Under the pieces are notes generated by a model. The model saw nothing but the letters and a program-made list of their open reading frames with translations. It made no database searches and was not told the DNA's origin. The translations under genes were made by a program, and so were the position numbers. This document shows, piece by piece, positions 23,884-31,704 of a stretch of 34,477 nucleotides of DNA (position 1 is its first letter; each line of letters opens with the position of its first letter). Origin of the DNA: a virus. Location: the IMG/VR virus record IMGVR_UViG_3300038566_000030, positions 1-34,477 of that record. One strand, 5' to 3'.

Positions 23884-24700
23884 CTCTAAATGCCTTGAAG
23901 GTAGGGAAGCGCGGGATGCCGTACTTAGAAAGTTCTTGATACTTAAAGGTAACGAGTCTACCCATATAAGCTTCGGGGTTAGCCCAGATTTCTCTTCGCA
24001 AGGCGTGGTCAAAGCCTGAGCCGATGTTGAACTCTTTACCTTGCCACTTAACTTGTAGCGCGCCCAACATATTTCCAGGAACAAGATTCTCTTTCTTACG
24101 CGTTGAAGTGTCTTCATTATGCATTAGCTCCTCGAGGCCTACAACCTCAGCTTCATCATCCATGAATAACTTAATCTTTAGCATCCAACCTTGTTTCAAC
24201 GTACTACGGCCATACTTATACCTACCATCTAGACTTCTAACTATTAGTCCTTCAAAGCCTTCAGCTAAACATACGTCAAGGTAGCTCTGTAAGTCCTTAG
24301 CATTATAGATAAGTTTCTGTGGCACTAACCTAACACGATTATCATTGAGGTCTTCTACCTTAGCCTGGGCTTGGCGTAGGCGATAGTCAAAAGCTTTGTT
24401 AGTTTGGTCAAAGCAATCAAAGACGTTGAAGTAGAAGTCAGGGCAGCCGTGGACAGACATGACCTCAGACTGTACAGAGTTAAAGTCACCGTCTACCATT
24501 AGCTCACCATCTAAGCCGTCAAGGCCTAACCGGTTAAACTCACCTTGAATGAACTCATTAGGTATTAGCTTGTCATGTCGACTCATAGCTAGTCCTTCTT
24601 TAGCTAAACATCTAATGCCGTCGAGCTTAGGTGAGGCGTATACGGGGTATTTGATATGTTCAAGGTCTGGTATGGTACTACATGCTAGCATAGGTTTCAT
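23876..24700 (-). CDS. ATP-dependent DNA ligase
   Basis: The 274-residue protein has the nucleotidyltransferase motifs in order: KLDGIR with Lys25 as the AMP-accepting residue, then DGLDGELMVDG (motif III), EGLIVRS (motif IV) and LKIKLF (motif V). A short OB-fold domain follows, ending with a LVTFKYQEL segment and a polar tail. It is short, about the size of small phage ligases. It seals nicks in replicated phage DNA using ATP. Its stop overlaps the VRR-NUC start, and its start overlaps the helicase stop (ATGA), so the three genes form one coupled block. Confidence 0.93.
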   Translation of the reverse strand: MKPMLACSTIPDLEHIKYPVYASPKLDGIRCLAKEGLAMSRHDKLIPNEFIQGEFNRLGLDGLDGELMVDGDFNSVQSEVMSVHGCPDFYFNVFDCFDQTNKAFDYRLRQAQAKVEDLNDNRVRLVPQKLIYNAKDLQSYLDVCLAEGFEGLIVRSLDGRYKYGRSTLKQGWMLKIKLFMDDEAEVVGLEELMHNEDTSTRKKENLVPGNMLGALQVKWQGKEFNIGSGFDHALRREIWANPEAYMGRLVTFKYQELSKYGIPRFPTFKAFRDE

Positions 24701-25881
24701 AGCTTGGTCCTCTTAAATACACTGTCGATAAAGTTCTTTTTGTTTACTGATACAGTCTTATACACTTGCTCGCTTAATCCTTTCTTAACTAGGAGAAAGT
24801 GAACAGTTATAGGAGTGTCTCGTTTCTTATTTGCTTGACGTGCACGACGTTGAGCATGCCGGGCAGTTGAGAAGTCCTGGCTATAGATTACAAGGTCAGA
24901 GAACTTATGTAAGTCTACGCCTTCAGCATAGCTAGTAGCCTGAAGTACCGTAGCTTTCTTAAACACTGACTCTAGCTTAGCCTTCTCAGCTATGTATTGG
25001 TACATAATAACCAGACCCTCATGGTCACCCCAGTGTTCCAGGATATAGTCGATCTTCTCACGGTTAGCTAAGATAATGCGGTCCTCTTCAATCTTAGCAA
25101 CTCCTCCTTCTAGCATATGGAGACTTGCACGCAGCTTAGCTGTGGTATCACAAACTAGCATACCTGCCTTAAGCTCAACTATATTATGTTCCATTAGCTC
25201 ATTGTATACAGCTTTAGTGGGCTCAGATAGTTCTATATAATGTAGCTTATCCGTAGGCTCATAGTCAAAGCCTAACTCTTGTCTAGTCTTAGTTATGAAC
25301 AAGTGTTCCACACATCCTAGGATTAGTGGGGTATCACAACGGTCGTACTGTGGTATCTGTATACCATTGATCTCACGAGTATAGGGTTTACCGAATTGCT
25401 TGAACCAGTTGTAGAATGAGGTGTACTTACGAAAGGGTGACCAGGTTGATAGGGCAAGCTGGTGGTACAGTAGCTGAGGGCCCTGGGCGTAAGGGGTAGC
25501 CGAGAGGTATATCAGAGGTTTCTTAGCACAGACTACCCTCATCTCTTTCCATATCTTACCAGGCTTAGGGTATGAGCTAATATAGTTATGTGCTTCATCA
25601 ACTATAACTAAGTCATGTGGCGGTTGTTTATAAGCCTGGTGGTAATTAGTTACCGTGTACTTCTTGTTATGTGGGAAAGCCTTGAGGGTGTCGTTCCATC
25701 CATCCAGGGCTTTCTTTTTAGTCACTACAAGCACTGTTTGTACTTGGGTCGCTTCAGCAGTCAGAATAGCAGTCAGGGTCTTACCTGTTCTCTCCTCTGC
25801 TGCTAGGTATACTATGGCGTGTTGCCGAAGAATGCTTAGAGCACTCTCCGACATAGCTACCTGGTAGTCATAAGGGGTCAT
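24697..25881 (-). CDS. SF2 helicase, SNF2/DEAD-like
   Basis: The 394-residue protein contains the Walker A variant ERTGKT (residues 30-35), the motif II box VDEAH (94-98), and LIYLSATP (motif III). In the second half it has VIMYQYIAEK, then QATSYAEGVDLHKFSDLVIY (motif V) and QRRARQANKK (motif VI). This arrangement is that of a small superfamily 2 helicase of the SNF2 type, used by many phages for replication fork or recombination work. Its TAA overlaps nothing unusual, and its start overlaps the nuclease stop as TAATG. Whether it unwinds duplex DNA or only moves along it is not shown. Confidence 0.85.
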   Translation of the reverse strand: MTPYDYQVAMSESALSILRQHAIVYLAAEERTGKTLTAILTAEATQVQTVLVVTKKKALDGWNDTLKAFPHNKKYTVTNYHQAYKQPPHDLVIVDEAHNYISSYPKPGKIWKEMRVVCAKKPLIYLSATPYAQGPQLLYHQLALSTWSPFRKYTSFYNWFKQFGKPYTREINGIQIPQYDRCDTPLILGCVEHLFITKTRQELGFDYEPTDKLHYIELSEPTKAVYNELMEHNIVELKAGMLVCDTTAKLRASLHMLEGGVAKIEEDRIILANREKIDYILEHWGDHEGLVIMYQYIAEKAKLESVFKKATVLQATSYAEGVDLHKFSDLVIYSQDFSTARHAQRRARQANKKRDTPITVHFLLVKKGLSEQVYKTVSVNKKNFIDSVFKRTKL

Positions 25882-26708
25882 TAAAGCTTTACAACCTTCT
25901 TAGCCTCAGGGTTATGCGACTTAGTAGCTGGACAGCTGCCGTACAGTGAGCAGTACTTATTGCTACATAGGTAGTACTTTGGATTAGGTCTTAAGATAGT
26001 CTCGATCGGTGCAACGTCCTTAGCTATAAGATCAAGAGTGTCTAAGACAGTGTTAATCAGTGCCTTAGCCTGAGGTACGTTAGACTCCATAGGTAATATC
26101 ATACCTTCAGGCCCAGACTTCTTAAGTACTACACCTTGGATTAGATTGGTCTTGACATCTACACCATTAGCTTGAGCTAACAGCTTATAGATAGACTGCT
26201 GTGTTGTATAGTTAGCTGGTGAAGGCTTACGCTTAGAAGTCTTAAGGTCGGCTATGGTGTTTTCAGTGATGTAATCAACAGTACCACCAATCTCTGATAC
26301 CATACAATGGTCAATGTCAATCTTATAGAACTCTTCAACAGCTACAGGAATCTTAGCAAACGGTACAATGTCGTCAACAAAAGCTTCAGTCCCTGCTAGT
26401 ATCTCAGAGATTGCCGTACCTTCAGTCTCATCCTTGTCATAGCTAACACCATCATGAGTCTGTTCTTTCCAGACAGCCATAGACGCGTCAGTTAGCTTAC
26501 TAAGGTTTACATCTTTACTACCTGTGATAATAGCCTCAGACCAAAGAGTCTCAGCTGCTGCATGGATAGACGTACCGATAGCGGCTCTAGAGTTCGGAAT
26601 AGTATTGATACCCTCAAGGAATACTTTACCCCATTGAAAGGCGCATTGAAAGAACCCATCAACTGAGGAAGGGCGGATACGAATGTCGGTATTATTGATT
26701 TTAATCAT
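25881..26708 (-). CDS. Cas4/RecB-like PD-(D/E)xK exonuclease with Fe-S cysteines
   Basis: The ATG at 26708 has AGAGG upstream and gives 275 residues. The nuclease motifs are His49 (IGTSIHA), Asp145 (GGTVDY), Asp154-x-Lys156 (IADLKTSK) and the QxxxY box (Gln170, Tyr174). Four cysteines are placed as in Cas4 and AddB: one near the N-terminus (Cys22) and three near the C-terminus (Cys248, Cys253, Cys259), so an iron-sulfur cluster is likely. Such phage enzymes process DNA ends for recombination. It is the first gene after an internal promoter at 26773-26801, so it starts a separate leftward transcript for helicase, ligase and the rest. Confidence 0.85.
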   Translation of the reverse strand: MIKINNTDIRIRPSSVDGFFQCAFQWGKVFLEGINTIPNSRAAIGTSIHAAAETLWSEAIITGSKDVNLSKLTDASMAVWKEQTHDGVSYDKDETEGTAISEILAGTEAFVDDIVPFAKIPVAVEEFYKIDIDHCMVSEIGGTVDYITENTIADLKTSKRKPSPANYTTQQSIYKLLAQANGVDVKTNLIQGVVLKKSGPEGMILPMESNVPQAKALINTVLDTLDLIAKDVAPIETILRPNPKYYLCSNKYCSLYGSCPATKSHNPEAKKVVKL

Positions 26709-26772
26709 GCTTGTTTGCCTCTGTTTGCTTGTGAATACGGAGCTCCGTATCACGTTTTAAATTTGAATATAG

Positions 26773-26801
26773 ATTATATCACGTCTGATTTTAAAATGGA
26801 A
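26773..26801 (-). promoter_or_regulatory. Leftward promoter for the nuclease-helicase-ligase genes
   Basis: On the minus strand TTCCATTTT (26801-26793), exactly 10 bases, then GTGATATAAT (26782-26773) are found. The same two blocks with the same 10-base gap occur before the SSB gene. TGATATAAT is a perfect extended -10 element. The first block overlaps the stop of the dCMP deaminase gene. Confidence 0.75.
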
Positions 26802-27216
26802 CACAGTGGACGACAGGAGATTCTATGAGCAGTTCTACGGCTCTCATCTGGTCGTCTTTCCATGAACTATCTTCAGCTAAACCCGGCGTGACCACTCGCC
26901 CTATACCTGCTTGTATAATAGCTAATGCACACTTAGTGCAAGGAGACTTAGTTGTGTACATTGTCCACCCTCTAACGCTTACCGGTGTGTTAAGTATAGC
27001 ATTTAGCTCAGCGTGTATAGTCAGTGAGTTCTTTAGTTCTTTATTCTTCAAGTCTCTGGCATCATCGTCTAGACCTTGAGGAAGTCCATTGTAACCTACC
27101 GAGAACTGCCTACGGTCAGGAGAGACCAGGACCGCGCCAACGCGACAGTCCGGGTCCTTACTCCAGCAGGCTATTTCTCTAGCTAGGTTAAAAAACCTCG
27201 CATCCCACTTGTGCAT
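26791..27216 (-). CDS. dCMP deaminase
   Basis: The 141-residue protein has the zinc-binding and catalytic motifs of cytidine/deoxycytidylate deaminases: HAE (His68, Glu70) and PCTKC (Cys93, Cys96). It begins with a helix like other members (FFNLAREIACWSKDPDCRVG). The reaction turns dCMP into dUMP, the substrate for dTMP synthesis. The start has GAGG nine bases upstream and overlaps the preceding gene by 29 bp. It lies three genes after the thymidylate synthase-family gene, so the two act in one nucleotide pathway, as in T4. The 3' end lies under the promoter of the nuclease operon. Confidence 0.92.
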   Translation of the reverse strand: MHKWDARFFNLAREIACWSKDPDCRVGAVLVSPDRRQFSVGYNGLPQGLDDDARDLKNKELKNSLTIHAELNAILNTPVSVRGWTMYTTKSPCTKCALAIIQAGIGRVVTPGLAEDSSWKDDQMRAVELLIESPVVHCVPF

Positions 27217-27475
27217 TTATCTCATCCTCTACAAGCTTAGCATAACCACAGATGTCATGCCAGTTATCGTTATACTCAGGGTCACCGTTAAGTATTCTAG
27301 ATATTTTATGCTGTATCATATCCAAGGCTTCCTGCTTGTCAGCAGTCAGGTTACACCAGCCTGGTGCCTTACGCATAGTATTCTTAAGGTTCTGACTGGT
27401 CACACCGTTGGCTGCGAGTGTACCATACTTAGCCCCACGGGCCGCTAGTGTCTTATTAATGTTTGACTCTTGCAT
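27188..27475 (-). CDS. DUF6378-like phage protein
   Basis: The ATG at 27475, with AGGAG seven bases upstream, gives 95 residues. The pattern NKTLAARGAKYGTLAANG, then KQEALDMIQHKISRILNGDP and NDNWHDICGYAKL, is widespread in phage proteins of this family. The invariant His, Lys, Asp and Tyr residues suggest binding of a small ligand or metal, but the function is unknown. It lies between the MazG-like and dCMP deaminase genes, which suggests a link to nucleotide metabolism. Confidence 0.65.
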   Translation of the reverse strand: MQESNINKTLAARGAKYGTLAANGVTSQNLKNTMRKAPGWCNLTADKQEALDMIQHKISRILNGDPEYNDNWHDICGYAKLVEDEINAQVGCEVF

Positions 27476-28016
27476 CGAGTATCTCCTGTAATCTAGGTTC
27501 TGGGTCTTTGAAGTATGGGCCTTTGTCACCATCGTTAGCTTTGACATTGGACGCCGTTTTCTTTACCGACTTAGAGTCGTTGCTATCACAGACAACTAAT
27601 AACGCACGTTCCTGCTGCTCCTGGCTTAGTCCCATATAGCTCATCTGAGTTAAGCAAGAAGTAATAACAAAGTTCATAGACTCAGCAACATTTAAGTAGT
27701 CATTGCGTAAACCTAGGATGTACGAAGCTATATAGTAAGCAGGAGGGAATACCTCAAGGTCTAGGTGTCTAGACACTACATTGACCGCAACTTCTTGGGC
27801 ATGTTGTAACTCGTCTACCTCAACGTCTGCTTTCCATATAGCCCCAAGTGCTACATAGACAAGGTCACATAAAGCATCAAGCTGGTCAACCTCAGTCTTA
27901 GCAGTCCAGTACTCATTTAGCTCTTCAGCTAAGAGCGTGCAAGTCAACAGGGTATTGTGCTCTTGTTCGTATCGTGCAGCATTCCAGTTTTTAACTCTCT
28001 CAAATACTTTAATCAT
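27456..28016 (-). CDS. MazG-like nucleotide pyrophosphohydrolase
   Basis: The 186-residue protein has the core of the all-alpha NTP pyrophosphohydrolase fold: LLAEELNEYWTAK (Glu31, Glu32, Glu35) followed by DQLDALCDLVYVALGA (Asp47, Asp51). These acidic residues hold the magnesium ions that cut a nucleoside triphosphate to the monophosphate. The C-terminus, with DSNDSKSVKKTA and YFKDPEPRLQEIL, is shared with related phage proteins. It sits directly after the thymidylate synthase-family gene with a 4-bp ATGA overlap. A dCTP pyrophosphatase role, feeding dCMP to its neighbours, would fit but is inferred. Confidence 0.78.
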   Translation of the reverse strand: MIKVFERVKNWNAARYEQEHNTLLTCTLLAEELNEYWTAKTEVDQLDALCDLVYVALGAIWKADVEVDELQHAQEVAVNVVSRHLDLEVFPPAYYIASYILGLRNDYLNVAESMNFVITSCLTQMSYMGLSQEQQERALLVVCDSNDSKSVKKTASNVKANDGDKGPYFKDPEPRLQEILDARVKH

Positions 28017-28816
28017 GCGTGTAGCTCCAATGGAAGTTTACCTAAGTCTCTAGCACTTGATAGCTCAATATGCGTAGGCTCATAGGATAAGAAGTTAGTA
28101 CCAGGTGGTACGGTTAATGTGTAGTTATAAGGAGGCAGTACAGGGCTATTCTCTACTCTGTCTAAGTAAGCCTCAGCTGCTTGGATATGAGAGTGGTAAA
28201 CATGAGTATCACCTAAGTCCATCTTAATACGACCAGGTAATAACCCAAACTCATTACCTAACATTATAAGCCAAGTAGCAGCTAAGACTATATCTGACGG
28301 TAGTCCAACCATGACATCAACAGACCGCTGACTCCATAACATATCTAGGTACTTACCCTCACGGACATAGAACTGATAGCTATAGTGACAGCACGGCAAG
28401 TCCAGTTTATTGAGTCTCTCTGGTCGCCAAGCATTGATCAACATCCGACGGTCTGTTGGGTTGTTAGCTAAGCAGTCTTTAAGCCTAGCAATCTGTCCAC
28501 CAGCAAACCAGGCATTACCATAGTCTACTTCAATGGACCCGTTAGGCTTTGCCCAGGACTTCCAGTAGTTACAACCCCAACGCTCAAAGTCCGCAACACT
28601 CTTAGGCTCTCTGATCATCGCAGCGAACTCACCAAACACTCCTGCAGGGTACATCTTACGACCCTGGATAAGCGGGAAAGTACCGTCACCATTCATCTCA
28701 ACAACTAAGGACTCGCCAAAGATTGCAACTGTGTCTGCATTCCTGGTGCTACGTCGTTCACCTTCTTTAAGCACCTTAGCTACTAGTGCAGCGTAGTCTC
28801 GTTCAAACTTTTGCAT
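28013..28816 (-). CDS. Thymidylate synthase family; dCMP-hydroxymethylase-like
   Basis: The 267-residue enzyme has the catalytic LPCCHY (Cys143), RRMLINAWRPERL, the phosphate-binding QRSVD (163-167) and the GDTHVYHSH block (His205, Tyr207). In thymidylate synthases the segment after QRSxD reads GLPFNI, and its Asn selects dUMP. Here it reads GLPSDI, with Asp175 at that place. T4 dCMP hydroxymethylase has Asp at the aligned place. This suggests that the enzyme acts on dCMP and makes hydroxymethyl-dCMP, although plain thymidylate synthesis is not excluded. The first 13 bp overlap the polymerase gene's 3' end. It lies with a MazG-like gene and a dCMP deaminase gene. Confidence 0.85.
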   Translation of the reverse strand: MQKFERDYAALVAKVLKEGERRSTRNADTVAIFGESLVVEMNGDGTFPLIQGRKMYPAGVFGEFAAMIREPKSVADFERWGCNYWKSWAKPNGSIEVDYGNAWFAGGQIARLKDCLANNPTDRRMLINAWRPERLNKLDLPCCHYSYQFYVREGKYLDMLWSQRSVDVMVGLPSDIVLAATWLIMLGNEFGLLPGRIKMDLGDTHVYHSHIQAAEAYLDRVENSPVLPPYNYTLTVPPGTNFLSYEPTHIELSSARDLGKLPLELHA

Positions 28817-30500
28817 GTGCCCACATCCCGTCTAGCTCATAGTCCCAAATATTAGCAACATCTTCATCTTCGATGTCACCCCAGTTATAACCCACCATGA
28901 CATTAACAGGCATAGGCAAGTCTTTGATAGCGAATAGTCCGCTCATTTCTGCCCAGGCTGTTGCCATATCTTCAGCTAGTGCTGTAGCCACTCGCTTGTA
29001 CACTTCAGGGTCATCATCACACTCAATGATGAAGGAGTCATGGATAAAGTTACATACCTTAGCTTCTTCCATATCTCGCTTCATAAAGTAATGGAAAGCT
29101 AGCTTAGATACTTCAGCACCTGCACCTTGGTTCTCGATGTTGAGCTGATCTGTCATCATCTTAGCTTTGTACTTACGACCCATAGGAGTAGAGCCTAGTC
29201 GACCTTTACGCCATGAGCTAATACCGGACTCTTGCCAAGCATATATCTCACGCCAGGTTCTACGCCACTTCTTTCTATCCTGGTTAACCTGATGTTCAGG
29301 TAGTAGTAGCATTGCAGTCTTTATCATATAGCTAATAACCATACTAATCCCACCACCATATAGCAGTGTAAAGTTATAGGACTTTGATATTTGACGATGC
29401 TGCTTCGTGAAGTCTTTGCCGTATATTAGCTCAGCAGTATAGTTGTGTAGGTCTCCACCCTCTCTAAATATCTTGGCCATTGCAAGACAGTTAGTGATAG
29501 CACAGATTGTGCGTAACTCAAGCTGAGCATAGTCAGCGTAGACTAGTACCTTACCCTCACCAGGTTGGAATCCAAAGACTCCTTTAAGAGCACGAGGTAA
29601 TTGCTGAAGGTTCTGGTCATCAGAGGTTAGACGACCGGAGCGAGCAGACGGCTTAAACTTACCAAAGATTCGCTCTTGTCTAAACTTGTCAAGGAAGCTC
29701 TGTTGTTTCCTTAGCTTACGAACTTTACGGATGTTACCAGCTCTCTCGTTACCCTGGATTTCCATCGTAGCTAAAGCTAAGTCATCAGACTCAGTACAGT
29801 CTAACCACTTCCGTACTTGCTGCCAGGAGTTAGCATTGATAGGCATGTCGATAGCGGCTATAGCCTGCTCATTCTCAGCGTACCGAGCATTAAGTCTAGA
29901 GTGGTCTACTGGCATACCATTCCACTGTATCTTCCAACAGTTTTGGAGGGTAAACTTATCTAGCTTATAGCTAGTATCATCCAACATATGCTTGCATGCA
30001 TCGTACACAGCAGGCATGTAATAAACATCAGTTGCCGCATATAACAGTTGTTCCTGAGTTAACTCGCGTTTGCTCCAGTCAGACTTCTGGAGAGCTTTCT
30101 TATTTAAGTGCTGGCGTTCGTAAGGGTCGTAGCCCAGGACGTAGCCCATGACATCATCAAGACTGTACTTCTCTTTATCAGGGATAGCTAACCTGGATAA
30201 CAAGAAAGTATCCTCAAAGCTCTTGGGTCTGAACGAGTGAATACCAGAGTGTTCTTGCATGACAGTTACATCATAGTGGGCGTTATGATAGACCTGGGTA
30301 TAAGCATCCATCATAGCTAACATCTCAATCTCTTGAGGCCACTCAACTAACAATACATGCTCGAGGTGTTCCTGGTATAGCTGGAGCAATCGGACTTTAC
30401 CGTACAGCCCGACTGTCTCAGTATCTGCAAACAATGGTAAGGACTTGTCTAACTGCTTAGCCGCTTCAGCTAAGGTTAGAATAACGAAGGGAGTCTTCAT
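28803..30500 (-). CDS. DNA polymerase, family A
   Basis: The 565-residue enzyme replicates the phage genome. The N-terminal proofreading exonuclease shows FADTET (Asp26, Glu28), YHNAHYDVTVM and YAATDVY (Asp158). The polymerase part shows motif A YADYAQLELR (Asp323), motif B RQISKSYNFTLLYGG (Arg369, Lys373, Phe377) and motif C NFIHDSF (His487, Asp488). The residue matching E. coli Phe762 is Phe. Motif C has Ser489 where HDE is usual. There is no 5' nuclease domain, as in most phage enzymes of this size. It is preceded by an ATGA overlap with the upstream gene. Confidence 0.95.
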   Translation of the reverse strand: MKTPFVILTLAEAAKQLDKSLPLFADTETVGLYGKVRLLQLYQEHLEHVLLVEWPQEIEMLAMMDAYTQVYHNAHYDVTVMQEHSGIHSFRPKSFEDTFLLSRLAIPDKEKYSLDDVMGYVLGYDPYERQHLNKKALQKSDWSKRELTQEQLLYAATDVYYMPAVYDACKHMLDDTSYKLDKFTLQNCWKIQWNGMPVDHSRLNARYAENEQAIAAIDMPINANSWQQVRKWLDCTESDDLALATMEIQGNERAGNIRKVRKLRKQQSFLDKFRQERIFGKFKPSARSGRLTSDDQNLQQLPRALKGVFGFQPGEGKVLVYADYAQLELRTICAITNCLAMAKIFREGGDLHNYTAELIYGKDFTKQHRQISKSYNFTLLYGGGISMVISYMIKTAMLLLPEHQVNQDRKKWRRTWREIYAWQESGISSWRKGRLGSTPMGRKYKAKMMTDQLNIENQGAGAEVSKLAFHYFMKRDMEEAKVCNFIHDSFIIECDDDPEVYKRVATALAEDMATAWAEMSGLFAIKDLPMPVNVMVGYNWGDIEDEDVANIWDYELDGMWAHAKV

Positions 30501-30898
30501 AGTCTGACCAACCCTTTGATAGCTTTAACCTCGTCTTCTCCGATAGTCTCAGCTAAGCGTTCATTAAGCTCTTTAACTCGCTGCTTCACTTTAGCTTTGT
30601 TAACAGCTTGTAGAAGTGTAGACTCAAGCTCTTCAGCTTTCTCATAAGCCTTAGTATCTACTTTCTGTACTATCCACTTGAATCGGAAGCTGACGTCATG
30701 GTCTACTTCAAAGATAGATTTTACGTCTATAACTGTTACAACGACAAGGCCGTTGAAAGGACTATCGACAATGACTCTGTCATCGACTTCAACATCAAAA
30801 GTAGTTTTGTAGGTGTATTGCTTATCGCTGTTAGGGAAAGTTACTACAACAAACTTGAAACCTTCAACTTCAGCTAGGAGGGCGTTTACTTCATTCAT
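30497..30898 (-). CDS. Conserved phage protein of unknown function, SSB-polymerase link
   Basis: The 133-residue protein has an N-terminal beta-rich part (FKFVVVTFPNSDKQYTYKTT, then VEVDDRVIVDSPFNGLVVVT) that resembles a small barrel domain found in many phage proteins. The C-terminal half is a charged helix (EKAEELESTLLQAVNKAKVK and beyond). The gene lies between SSB and DNA polymerase and overlaps the latter by ATGA, so a replication accessory role is plausible. No motif identifies it. Confidence 0.55.
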   Translation of the reverse strand: MNEVNALLAEVEGFKFVVVTFPNSDKQYTYKTTFDVEVDDRVIVDSPFNGLVVVTVIDVKSIFEVDHDVSFRFKWIVQKVDTKAYEKAEELESTLLQAVNKAKVKQRVKELNERLAETIGEDEVKAIKGLVRL

Positions 30899-30919
30899 GA
30901 TCTTATACCTTTAGTTTAA

Positions 30920-30941
30920 AGAGCCCGGGTATCCAGGCTCT
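30920..30941 (-). terminator. Weak hairpin after the SSB gene
   Basis: On the minus strand AGAGCC (30941-30936) pairs with GGCTCT (30925-30920) around a 10-base loop, and TTTAAACT follows. It lies in the 53-bp gap between the SSB gene and the next gene. It could cause partial termination, so SSB would be made in excess over the polymerase. The stem is short. Confidence 0.4.
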
Positions 30942-30951
30942 ATGGGTTAGT

Positions 30952-31611
30952 TTATAGACGTGGTTGAGTCTTAGTTGCTTCTGGTGCTTCACCTTCGAAG
31001 GTGTCGTCTTCACCGGTCCAGGCATCAGCCTCATCATCAACGTCAAAGCCCGCATCGTCACCAGAGTACTCTTCAAGCTTGCTGATCTGGATAGCATCAA
31101 GATACAGAGTAACACCTGCATCAAGCACTGTGCCCGTCTTAGACTTGTTCATGTACAAGCCGATCATGCCCTGGACTCGACCAACAGAACCATTGCCGAT
31201 CTTGGTATCACCTAAGGTGACTAACTTGTTCTTAGCATTGTAGACTTTAACAACTTTCTGTGACCCATCAGGGAAGCTGGTACCTGTCTTGAACGCAAGG
31301 TACATCTTACCTTCTTTGTCATAAGTCTTGTTACCGTCTTCGTCAAGAACAGGGTTACCTTCAGAGTCCTTAACCAGGTCATGGTAGTACATGCCGTTAG
31401 ACTTAGCTTTCTTCTTGAAGCCCTTAGGCTTGTTAGCTTCCCAGAACGCATTAATCTGAGCAACAACTTTCTGACCTTCTTCAGTCTGAGGGTCGAATAC
31501 AGCGTTAGCTACATACTGCATCTTGCCGCTCAAGTTCTCTTTACCCTCACCGTCAATAGTAACCCACTCAAGTACACACTTTGGGGTGATAATCTTTTCT
31601 AAGTTTGCCAT
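30952..31611 (-). CDS. ssb: Single-stranded DNA-binding protein (DUF2815 / gp2.5-like)
   Basis: The start at 31611 (MANLEKIITPKCVLEWVTID) gives 219 residues and follows its own promoter. The sequence has the OB-fold pattern of T7 gp2.5-like proteins: KMQYVANAVFDPQTEEGQ, then GMYYHDLVKD, and LVTLGDTKIGNGSVGRVQGM near the end of the fold. The C-terminal tail is strongly acidic (about the last 30 residues, DDAGFDVDDEADAWTGEDDT) as in SSBs that recruit polymerase and helicase through their tails. It coats single-stranded DNA during replication and recombination. The tail ends with neutral residues, not the usual aromatic. Confidence 0.82.
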   Translation of the reverse strand: MANLEKIITPKCVLEWVTIDGEGKENLSGKMQYVANAVFDPQTEEGQKVVAQINAFWEANKPKGFKKKAKSNGMYYHDLVKDSEGNPVLDEDGNKTYDKEGKMYLAFKTGTSFPDGSQKVVKVYNAKNKLVTLGDTKIGNGSVGRVQGMIGLYMNKSKTGTVLDAGVTLYLDAIQISKLEEYSGDDAGFDVDDEADAWTGEDDTFEGEAPEATKTQPRL

Positions 31612-31675
31612 GTTTGCTTTCCTACTATTAAGTTTGCATTTAATCAACTAGTCTTGTTGCACTGGTTGAAATATA

Positions 31676-31704
31676 ATTATATCACAACTAAAATCAAAAT
31701 GGAA
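31676..31704 (-). promoter_or_regulatory. Leftward promoter for the SSB-polymerase-TS genes
   Basis: On the minus strand TTCCATTTT (31704-31696), 10 bases, then GTGATATAAT (31685-31676) occur. This is the same arrangement as the nuclease promoter at 26773-26801. The -10 box is perfect with the extended TGn. The block begins directly after the stop of the 71-residue gene at 31705. The leader before SSB is about 60 bases and has no gene. Confidence 0.78.

Noticed and set aside
23884-24117. N-terminal extension of the VRR-NUC gene
   Set aside because: It lies inside the ligase gene in another frame and has no domain sequence; the ATG at 23883 gives a full VRR-NUC domain.
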